64,000 nucleotides of DNA from contig CAZUJL010000012.1 in assembly GCA_964620045.1 (NCBI GenBank), forward strand, positions 1-64,000. The letters are read 5' to 3'. Under the pieces are notes generated by a model. It saw only the letters and a program-made list of their open reading frames with translations, searched no databases and was not told the origin of the DNA. This DNA is from VFKU01 sp964620045. GTDB taxonomy: Bacteria > Hydrogenedentota > Hydrogenedentia > Hydrogenedentales > GCA-2746185. The position numbers and the translations under genes were made by a program. Numbering within the stretch: the first letter of the stretch is position 1; each line of letters begins with the position of its first letter. Shown one piece after another: positions 57,721 through 64,000 of the stretch.

Positions 57721-60209
57721 ACTTCCTGCTCGGCGCGGCACAGCACGTACTGGGCGGGGTAGGGGGGATCGCCGATGTGCACGGCCCACAACTTGAACTC
57801 GCCGTGCGCGCCGCAGGAAATCGCGAACTGACCGTCCTTGCTCAGGCTCACGGGCGCGTGGCCCTGCAGACTTTTCAGGCACTGCCCCGTGCTGACATCC
57901 CACACCTTGATGGTACCCATGCCGGTCGCCGACAGCGCGTAACGGCCCGATTCGCTGATGCACACCGATACTACGTCTTTTGTATGAGCGCGGATTTGCC
58001 GCACGAGTTTTCCAGACACCGTGTCCCACACGTGGATGAACAGGCCCGCGCAGGTCAGCAACACCGTGCCGTCCGCACTGAGCGCCAGACTCGGCACCTT
58101 CACGTCCGTCACCTTAAACGTGTGCGCACACTTGCCCGTGGCTACTTCCCAGCGCTTCACGGTGCCGTCGCTGGACGCCGAATAGGCGAAATTTCCGTCC
58201 TTGGCCATCACGACCTGGTTCACATTGCCGTTGTGGCCCACAAAAATCCGGATTCGTTGTCCGTTGCCCAAGTCCCACAGCATCAGGCTGCCGTCGTCGC
58301 TGCCGGACAGCGCCATCACGCCGTCCGGACTGAACACGGCCGATCGCACCCCCGCCATGTGGCCGTTGAAGGTCTGTGCGCACCGGCCCGTCATCGGGTC
58401 CCACAGGCGCAGCGTCTTGTCCGCGCTCGCCGACAGCGCATATTGCTCGTCGTCGCGCAGGCACACCGAGTGGATGCGATCCGTGTGCCCATTCATGATC
58501 GCCGTGCATTGCTGCGACATCACTTCCCAGTTGCGGATCTGTCCGTCGACCCCACCCGTAAGCGCGCGCCAGCCGTCGAAGGACAGCGCCACCGCGGACA
58601 CCTTGATCACGTTCGGGTTGAAGTCCCACAGGAGCTTGCGGTCGCGCGGCAGGCAGTTCTGCGCCATCGCAAGCCCGAAATTCACCTCGCGCCGGTTCGT
58701 GTCGGACTGCTTGATGCCTTCCAGCAACTTCAGCGCGACGCCCGCATCGCCGCGCTCGATCATCACGCGCGACAGCAAGTACGCCGGGAACCACGCCTGC
58801 TTGTGCTCGCCGGTAATTTCGTAGAGCAGCTCGACCATTTCCGCGTCCGTGATCAGGCCGCTTTTCCAGTAATACAGGTGCCGGTTGTACTCAGCTTCGA
58901 TGTGCGCCGGTGTCGCCTCAAGCACTTCAATCCACAGGTCTTCCGCTTCCTGCAGCTTGCCAAGGTCGATCATCGACACCGCGCGGTTATTCAGCACTTC
59001 CAGCTTCATATCGCCCAAATGCGGCTCGCTGCGCGGATACGACCGGCCCACAACCTCTTTGTAAATCTCGCGCAAGCGATTCGCCACCGCCTGCATGTCC
59101 ACCGGCCGGTCGTTCGGATTCTCCTTGAAGCAGTCGTACAGCAGCTTCTGCAGTTTCTCCGGCATCTTCGGCACCATCTCGTACCGCGACCCGTACTTCA
59201 GCAGATCGTCCAGCACGCTCTTCGCCTTGTGCCCCTGCCGCCAGTACACATCGCCCGAGAACATCTCGATGATCGAAACGCCCCAGCTCCAGATATCCGT
59301 CTTGTACGTCACTTCACCAAAGCGGCGCTGGTCCGGCGAACGGTAGGTGGGAGTGCCGCCGGTGAGGCCCTTGAAGCTCCGCTTGTCCCCGCCGGAGTCC
59401 TTACCTGATCCGCCCGAGCGATCCGAGCCCACCGATCCGCCCGACCCGATCGGCGTATCTTCCACGGTCCACACCATCGCGAGACCGAAGTCCGTCACTT
59501 TGCAAATATCATGCTCGGCGATCAGCACATTACCCGGCTTCACATCCTGGTGAATCACGCCGTGCTCGTGCGCGTGGTACAGGCCCCACGCGAACTGGAT
59601 TGCGATATCGAGCATGCGCTTGAGTGCGGCTTCGCGGCCGCCGGCATACAGCGCCTTGGAGTCGATTAACTGGCCGAGGTCCTTGCCTTTCAGGAACTCC
59701 ACGAACACGCGCGGTATTCCACCCAACCGGCGCACATAGAAGCACTCGACGACATTCGGATGCGGCGGAAGACTAATCCACGTCTCGCACTCGTGCTCGA
59801 ACTGGCTCAGCCATTCTTCGTCGCCCAGCAGCTTCGGGCTCGGCGACTTCACCGCCAGGTGCTTGCCCCAGCCGCGGTGATACACGTGGTACACGACGCC
59901 CATGCCGCCTTCACCAAGCGTGTCGCGCACCTCGTACAGTTCCATCAGCAAATCGCCCTTGCGCCAATGGACCGGGACTTCTTCCTCCTTGAACACGCGC
60001 GGCACGCGCCGATCGCCCGGACTTACCGGCGGCTGAACATTGTCATAGGTGACGTAGATGGGGAAGTGGCACTTCGTGCAGCGGCACATGCGGCCGAAGT
60101 GTTTCGTCTTGACGCGCATCTGGTTGCCGCAACGGCAGGTGACCGTGTACCGGCGCGCGGACTCTTCAGCCGCCTGTTCGCCGTCTGGTAACCAAAAATC
60201 ATCGAGCAT
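57717..60209 (-). CDS. Soluble Ser/Thr kinase-like protein with zinc ribbon and WD40 repeats (kinase 3)
   Basis: An 830-residue protein without a membrane helix. Order: N-terminal zinc ribbon (CRCGNQMRVK and CRCTKCHFPIYV); kinase domain at 90-380 (LGEGGMGVVYHVYHR, Lys in HLAVKSPSPK, HGVIHQDVKPGNVL, VTDFGLAMV, PTYRSPDQ); helical TPR-like spacer; at least seven WD40 blades (GHTDRIHSVCLRDDEQYAL, SADKTLRLWDP, SGSDDGSLMLWDL). The catalytic HRD reads HQD; the Asp is kept, so activity is possible but activation-loop control must differ. A Gly/Ser-rich insert (PIGSGGSVGSDRSGGSG) sits in the activation segment. WD40 repeats suggest a scaffold. Confidence 0.9.
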   Translation of the reverse strand: MLDDFWLPDGEQAAEESARRYTVTCRCGNQMRVKTKHFGRMCRCTKCHFPIYVTYDNVQPPVSPGDRRVPRVFKEEEVPVHWRKGDLLMELYEVRDTLGEGGMGVVYHVYHRGWGKHLAVKSPSPKLLGDEEWLSQFEHECETWISLPPHPNVVECFYVRRLGGIPRVFVEFLKGKDLGQLIDSKALYAGGREAALKRMLDIAIQFAWGLYHAHEHGVIHQDVKPGNVLIAEHDICKVTDFGLAMVWTVEDTPIGSGGSVGSDRSGGSGKDSGGDKRSFKGLTGGTPTYRSPDQRRFGEVTYKTDIWSWGVSIIEMFSGDVYWRQGHKAKSVLDDLLKYGSRYEMVPKMPEKLQKLLYDCFKENPNDRPVDMQAVANRLREIYKEVVGRSYPRSEPHLGDMKLEVLNNRAVSMIDLGKLQEAEDLWIEVLEATPAHIEAEYNRHLYYWKSGLITDAEMVELLYEITGEHKQAWFPAYLLSRVMIERGDAGVALKLLEGIKQSDTNRREVNFGLAMAQNCLPRDRKLLWDFNPNVIKVSAVALSFDGWRALTGGVDGQIRNWEVMSQQCTAIMNGHTDRIHSVCLRDDEQYALSASADKTLRLWDPMTGRCAQTFNGHMAGVRSAVFSPDGVMALSGSDDGSLMLWDLGNGQRIRIFVGHNGNVNQVVMAKDGNFAYSASSDGTVKRWEVATGKCAHTFKVTDVKVPSLALSADGTVLLTCAGLFIHVWDTVSGKLVRQIRAHTKDVVSVCISESGRYALSATGMGTIKVWDVSTGQCLKSLQGHAPVSLSKDGQFAISCGAHGEFKLWAVHIGDPPYPAQYVLCRAEQEV

Positions 60210-60308
60210 GGTGCGATCCCGACTCCCGCGCCCAGCAGCCCTGCCCCTCAGAAGCAGGCACGAGTATACACACTAAGCGCGCCTCAGAAACGCCCTTATT
60301 GCACCTTT

Positions 60309-60689
60309 TTAATCCAGTAGGCGAATTGTAAAGGGGTAACGGTAAGACACCCCGTCGTTCGCCTTGATGCCTGCGACGATCGTAAGTATCAGGCCGGTCA
60401 GTGCGATGATCGGCAATATGATAATTCCAACAACAATGATTATTAAAAACGCTGCAATACAAGCATATATGGTCATGCTTATCTGGAAATTCAGCGCTTC
60501 CTTACCTTGCTCATCCACAAAGGGATGCGTGTCCTTTTTCATCATCCAAATGACCGCCGGCACTACCAGGTTTCCCAGTGGGATCAATATGTACCCCACC
60601 AGCGCGCTCAGGTGGCAGATCATCGCCCACGTCCGCGCGTCTTTCGGCGGCGCGCCGTAGTCCCCAATACCATCGTCGTAGTCCGCCAT
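60309..60689 (-). CDS. DUF4870 membrane protein
   Basis: A 126-residue protein of the DUF4870 type: soluble N-terminus, AMICHLSALVGYILIPLGNL (first helix), VIWMMKKDTHPFVDEQGKEA (conserved loop), IYACIAAFLIIIVVGIIILP and a third helix, ending YRYPFTIRLLD. The family is widespread and of unknown role. Minus strand, divergent from the P-type ATPase. Confidence 0.88.
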   Translation of the reverse strand: MADYDDGIGDYGAPPKDARTWAMICHLSALVGYILIPLGNLVVPAVIWMMKKDTHPFVDEQGKEALNFQISMTIYACIAAFLIIIVVGIIILPIIALTGLILTIVAGIKANDGVSYRYPFTIRLLD

Positions 60690-60759
60690 TGCACCGTTCT
60701 CCCGGTTGCGAATCGATTATCAGCGTGTATCTACACCCAACGGTATACTCGCGCACACG

Positions 60760-63099
60760 ATGAAGCAACAAACCTACAAAATTCGTGGGATGGACTGCGC
60801 CGAGGAGATCGCCATCCTCAAGCGCGCGCTGGGTACGCTCGCCGTGGGCGAGCAGCAGCTCGCCTTTGACCTTATCAACGGCAAGCTCACCATCGACGGT
60901 GACCCCGACGCGCAATCCGTCCAGCGCGCCGTCGCGCAGACCGGCATGCGCGCGATCCCGTGGGACGAACACCTGCGTCGCGCGACGGAAGACGCGAACG
61001 TTCCCTGGTGGCGGCGCGAGATACGTCTGGTCCTGTGCGCCGTCAGCGGCATCGCACTACTACTTGGCTTTCTGTTGCACGCGATCCTGCGCGGATTCGG
61101 CGAAGCCTTCACCGGCCACGAGACCGGCACGCCGTATCCGCTACCCGTGATCGCATTGTACGTCGCCGCGATGCTCACCGGCGCGTGGTTCGTGCTGCCG
61201 AAGGCGTGGTACTCCGCGCGCAGTGCGCGGCCCGACATGAACCTGCTCATGGTCGTCGCCATTGCCGGCGCGGTCATGCTGGGCGACTATTTCGAGGCCG
61301 CCAGCGTCGCGTTCCTCTTCGCGCTTGCGTTGCAACTCGAATCCTGGAGCGTCGGCCGCGCGCGCAAAGCCATCCGCGCGCTCGTGGACATCGCACCCCG
61401 CACCGCGCGCTTCCGATGTCCACACGACGGCTGCATTGAGGAGAAACCCGTTGCCGATATCGCGCTGAAGACAACCGTGCTCGTCCGCGCGGGCGAGCGC
61501 ATCCCGCTCGACGGCACGATCACGGTCGGCGAAACGACGATCAACGAAGCGCCGATCACGGGCGAGTCCGTCCCGGCTGAGAAGAACGTGGGGGACACGG
61601 TCTACGCCGGCTCCATCAACGAAGGCGGCGCCTTCGAGTTCACCGTCACGCGCGCGGCCGAGGACACGACCCTCGCGCGCATCATCCGCATGGTCGAGGA
61701 AGCGCAATCGCGCCGCGCGCCATCGGAGCAGTGGGTCGAGCGCTTCGCGCGCATTTACACGCCTGTGATGATGCTACTCGCGCTCGGCGTCGCCGTCGTT
61801 CCGCCGCTGTTCGGCGGCGACTGGTTCACATGGTTCTACGAAGCCCTCGTCATCCTCGTCATCGCGTGCCCCTGCGCGCTCGTCATCTCCACACCCGTCA
61901 GCATTGTGGCCGGACTCGCCAGCGCCGCGCGCCACGGCGTGCTCATCAAGGGCGGCGCGTTTCTCGAAGCGCCCGCGCGCCTGCGTGTCCTCGCCTTCGA
62001 CAAAACCGGCACCATCACCACCGGCCGCCCCGAAGTCCAGCACGTCGTGCCGTTCAACGGCCACACCGAGCGCGAACTCCTCGAGCGCGCCGCCGCGATG
62101 GAGGCGCACAGCAACCATCCGCTCGCGCGCGCCGTGCAGCGCCACGCCGCCGCGCACGGCATCACGCCCGAACCGGTCGACGCCTACCGCGAAATCCGAG
62201 GACGTGGGGCAGAGGGCACCTTCCGCGGCCGCGCGTTCTGGATCGGCAGCCACCGCCTCGTCCACGAACGCCACGCGGACAAACCGTCATCGGTCGCAGC
62301 AGGCAACGCAGACTTCGTCACAGCGAAGAGCACTCCCGCCACCGGCAACGCCAACGTTGTCATTGCGAGGAGCGCAGTTGGCGACGAAGCAATCTCTTCA
62401 ACCAACGGCCAACCCCTCGCGAGCGGATCCACGCACAACGGCTGCTCGCAACACGACACCATCGCCGCCATCGAGGCTGCTGGCCATTCCGTCGTCGCCA
62501 TCGGCAACAACGACCACCTCTGCGGCATCGTGGCCATCGCCGACACCGTTCGCCCACAGGCCGCCGAGATCCTCGCCGACCTCCGCCGCGCCGGACTCCG
62601 CCTCGTAATGCTCACCGGCGACAACCGCGGCACCGCCGAAGCCGTAGGCCGCGCCGTCGCGGCATCAACCAGTGATTCGTGGGGCGGCCTCGACGAAATC
62701 TACGCCGAACTCCTCCCCGAAGAAAAAGTCGACCGCATCCGCCATCTCGCGCGCGACCACGGCGCCATCGCCATGATCGGCGACGGCATCAACGACGCGC
62801 CCGCACTCGCCGCCGCCCACCTCGGCATCGCCATGGGCGCCGCCGGCTCCGACGTCGCCATCGAGACCGCCGACATCGCGCTCATGTCCGACGACCTCAG
62901 CCGCCTTCCGTGGCTCATCCACCACAGTCGCCGCACACTGCGCATCATCCAGCAAAACATCGCCTTTGCGCTCGGCCTGAAACTCCTCTTCATCCTGCTC
63001 GCCGTCGCCGGCCTCGCCACCCTCTGGATGGCCATCGCCGCCGACATGGGCGCCTCGCTCCTCGTCATCGCGAACGCCCTGCGCCTCCTGCGCGCGTAA
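60760..63099 (+). CDS. zntA: Zn2+/Cd2+-exporting P-type ATPase with repeat-derived insert
   Basis: A 779-residue P1B-type ATPase. The N-terminal HMA domain has IRGMDCAEEIAILK, a GMDCAEE form without a second Cys. The phosphatase loop is ITGESVPAEKN, the sixth-helix metal site VIACPCALVISTP, the phosphorylation site FDKTGTITTG and the hinge GDGINDAPAL; the HP motif is SNHPLA. C-terminal helices carry ALGLK and AADMGASLLVIANAL, the Lys and Asp of the ZntA (P1B-2) class. Residues about 508-560 are an insert in the nucleotide-binding domain containing VVIARSAVGDEAIS, translated from a palindromic repeat (62359-62396). ATG 60760 begins MKQQTYKIRG. Confidence 0.92.
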   Translation: MKQQTYKIRGMDCAEEIAILKRALGTLAVGEQQLAFDLINGKLTIDGDPDAQSVQRAVAQTGMRAIPWDEHLRRATEDANVPWWRREIRLVLCAVSGIALLLGFLLHAILRGFGEAFTGHETGTPYPLPVIALYVAAMLTGAWFVLPKAWYSARSARPDMNLLMVVAIAGAVMLGDYFEAASVAFLFALALQLESWSVGRARKAIRALVDIAPRTARFRCPHDGCIEEKPVADIALKTTVLVRAGERIPLDGTITVGETTINEAPITGESVPAEKNVGDTVYAGSINEGGAFEFTVTRAAEDTTLARIIRMVEEAQSRRAPSEQWVERFARIYTPVMMLLALGVAVVPPLFGGDWFTWFYEALVILVIACPCALVISTPVSIVAGLASAARHGVLIKGGAFLEAPARLRVLAFDKTGTITTGRPEVQHVVPFNGHTERELLERAAAMEAHSNHPLARAVQRHAAAHGITPEPVDAYREIRGRGAEGTFRGRAFWIGSHRLVHERHADKPSSVAAGNADFVTAKSTPATGNANVVIARSAVGDEAISSTNGQPLASGSTHNGCSQHDTIAAIEAAGHSVVAIGNNDHLCGIVAIADTVRPQAAEILADLRRAGLRLVMLTGDNRGTAEAVGRAVAASTSDSWGGLDEIYAELLPEEKVDRIRHLARDHGAIAMIGDGINDAPALAAAHLGIAMGAAGSDVAIETADIALMSDDLSRLPWLIHHSRRTLRIIQQNIAFALGLKLLFILLAVAGLATLWMAIAADMGASLLVIANALRLLRA
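62359..62396. repeat. Palindromic CATTGCGAGG...GAAGCAATCTC repeat inside zntA
   Basis: GTCATTGCGAGGAGCGCAGT, then TGGCGACGAAGCAATCTC. The ends ATTGC and GCAAT are inverted. The same termini bound the element at 63162-63209. In frame it encodes VIARSAVGDEAIS. Confidence 0.85.
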
Positions 63100-63113
63100 C
63101 CACAACTGCATTT

Positions 63114-63141
63114 CACAGAAGGCAACGGAGGAAACGAAGAA
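63114..63141. repeat. AGAAGGCAACGGAGG-type repeat
   Basis: CACAGAAGGCAACGGAGGAA, ACGAAGAA: a single arm related to the inverted repeat at 3071-3136. Confidence 0.45.
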
Positions 63142-63161
63142 CCGCACCAATCGTTTTCGCT

Positions 63162-63209
63162 CGTCATTGCGAGGCATTTCGCGAAGAGCGAAATGCCGCG
63201 GCAATCTCT
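63162..63209. repeat. Intergenic CATTGCGAGG...GCAATCTC palindrome
   Basis: Outer ATTGC/GCAAT and a perfect inner 10-base stem (63173-63182 with 63188-63197, GGCATTTCGC/GCGAAATGCC). It is 760 bases after the copy inside zntA and shares its ends (CATTGCGAGG; GCAATCTCT). Confidence 0.85.
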
Positions 63210-63226
63210 AAGGTCAAGAACCGTAT

Positions 63227-63259
63227 AACCACCGATAAACACGGATGAACACCGATAAC
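63227..63259. repeat. ACCGATAAACACGGATGA tandem-like repeat
   Basis: Two copies of ACACCGATAA-like units (ACCACCGATAAACACGGATG, then AACACCGATAAC). A short dispersed-repeat type of intergenic sequence. Confidence 0.45.
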
Positions 63260-63293
63260 CCATCCGTAGCGCCGCCCTCCTGGCGACACACTC

Positions 63294-63336
63294 CACCCGT
63301 TAATACCGGGTGCCACACCTAAGCTCCGCTTAGGCG
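63294..63336. repeat. Two adjacent small palindromes
   Basis: CACCCG/CGGGTG (63294-63312, seven-base loop) and CACCTAAGC-TCC-GCTTAGGCG (63316-63336, one G-T pair). Both are REP-like. Confidence 0.55.
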
Positions 63337-63370
63337 TGCCTCAACCCCCGAACATGGGTTTCTGTTGGCG

Positions 63371-63862
63371 TCATTCATCTGAGCTTAGCTCTACCGGCTC
63401 CGGCACGGTGACAGGCGTGTCATCAAGGAAGCGGTTTTGTTTGTCGCGCTCTTTATCCTCGCGTTCTTTCAGCGCTGTCAATTCGCCTTTATGCCAGCGA
63501 TAGATATAGTTTGGTTCGTCAACATCGATGTTCCATGTGTGTTGTTTGAGCTGACTCGGCGAAACGAAAATATAATAAATGCGTTCGGGAAGCACGGGCA
63601 GACGTAACTGCAGAGTATCCTTAGAATCAGCTAATTCCGCTTGTGATCGGATAATGTCTGTTATGTACATCTTTGGTATATATCCGACCCAATATTCAAC
63701 TTTCCCTTCGGTTCGAGTTTCTCGTAATACAACCCAATCCGGCGGGTAGTCCACAAATGATCGTAACCATGACCGAGCGGATTGGTCACATCCCGCGAAC
63801 ATAACTATGCAAATAAGCGTTAAGAATAAATGCTGAGGCAATTGGCGTTTTTGAGTTAGCAT
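63371..63862 (-). CDS. Lipoprotein, unknown family
   Basis: A 163-residue protein with signal and lipobox (LTLICIVMFAGC). The mature part (DYPPDWVVLRETRTEGKVEY, IPKMYITDIIRSQAELA, LPVLPERIYYIFVSPSQL) has no recognised family and ends in a charged helix and a Pro/Glu tail. It is clearly more AT-rich than most of the window. ATG 63862 is chosen because it lies one base after the stop of the upstream gene and behind GAGGAT; ATG 63874 overlaps that gene. It is likely in an operon with the gene at the window edge. Confidence 0.7.
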   Translation of the reverse strand: MLTQKRQLPQHLFLTLICIVMFAGCDQSARSWLRSFVDYPPDWVVLRETRTEGKVEYWVGYIPKMYITDIIRSQAELADSKDTLQLRLPVLPERIYYIFVSPSQLKQHTWNIDVDEPNYIYRWHKGELTALKEREDKERDKQNRFLDDTPVTVPEPVELSSDE

Positions 63863-63863
63863 T

Positions 63864-64000
63864 TTAATCCTCATTGCTGGCCGTCCAGGGGTTCATGTCC
63901 ATGTTTTCGAACTGCAAGAAAATATAAGGACGGTCAAATCGTCCTTGGCTGACAAGCCCGTCGTTCCCGACCCAAGGTGTGGTATTCGGTGTCGCTTCAT
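63864..64000 (-). CDS. 3' end of a gene running off the window
   Basis: On the minus strand, a frame open from the window edge encodes 44 residues (EATPNTTPWVGNDGLVSQGR, then FDRPYIFLQFENMDMNPW) and stops at TAA 63864-63866, one base before the lipoprotein start. The composition and the close spacing make it a likely real gene end. The family cannot be told from this fragment. Confidence 0.55.
   Translation of the reverse strand, partial: EATPNTTPWVGNDGLVSQGRFDRPYIFLQFENMDMNPWTASNED

Overview
The window is GC-rich, gene-dense chromosomal DNA from a free-living, didermic (outer-membrane) bacterium. The gene content is a Pal/CpoB outer-membrane pair, several lipoproteins, three large Hanks-type Ser/Thr kinases with sensor or WD40 tails, tandem DUF4139 proteins, a DUF1573 protein, a CarboxypepD_reg repeat protein and a DFDPG-repeat protein with a PEP-CTERM-like tail. 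Together with several families of intergenic palindromes, this suggests a member of the Planctomycetes/Verrucomicrobia/Hydrogenedentes-like environmental lineages, possibly assembled from a metagenome. The phylum call is inference; there is no rRNA gene to settle it.

Layout. 1-9 kb: a surface repeat protein, a crotonase homologue, tandem DUF4139 secreted proteins, then a tightly overlapping run nnrE-thpR-yggT-pcm-ABC ATPase (repair and housekeeping). 9-17 kb: a GntR regulator, rsmI, and DNA maintenance genes (polX, nth, polB) flanking a DFDPG-repeat surface protein and the frameshifted remnant of an alpha/beta hydrolase. 17-23 kb: a secreted hydrolase, an SMP-30 protein, a free-standing transcription unit of about 250 nt with its own promoter, tiny ORF and terminator, a response regulator with a degenerate GGDEF domain, orphan modA and a TPR membrane protein. 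23-27 kb: GH4-purC-purF operon with overlapping genes. 27-33 kb: sulfatase-fold membrane protein, secA and a nuclease-fold protein that has lost its active site. 33-39 kb: transglutaminase-ABC transporter operon, a pseudo-receiver and a secreted protein. 39-42 kb: an acidic zinc-ribbon protein and a DUF4097-ECF sigma-membrane protein operon, then a block of palindromic repeats. 42-52 kb: fused membrane spermidine-synthase-like protein, tRNA-Arg(CCG), small regulators, pal-cpoB, an aminosugar kinase, DUF1573 and a UDP-sugar pyrophosphorylase. 52-60 kb: three Ser/Thr kinases on the minus strand around an orphan NTF2-fold immunity-like gene and a guanidinium exporter. 60-64 kb: DUF4870, a Zn/Cd P-type ATPase carrying a palindromic repeat inside its coding sequence, a mosaic of intergenic repeats, and two AT-richer genes at the edge.

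Themes. Genes are packed tightly: co-directional neighbours often overlap by 4-30 bases, and six convergent pairs end within four bases of each other or overlap. Several proteins keep a fold but have lost its hallmark residues (GGDEF, receiver, SNase, crotonase, sulfatase, one kinase). Several promoter candidates share a TTGCGR -35 and a TARAAT -10. The least explained signal is the 19.3-19.6 kb transcription unit, which carries a 15-nt match to the expected 3' end of 16S rRNA.
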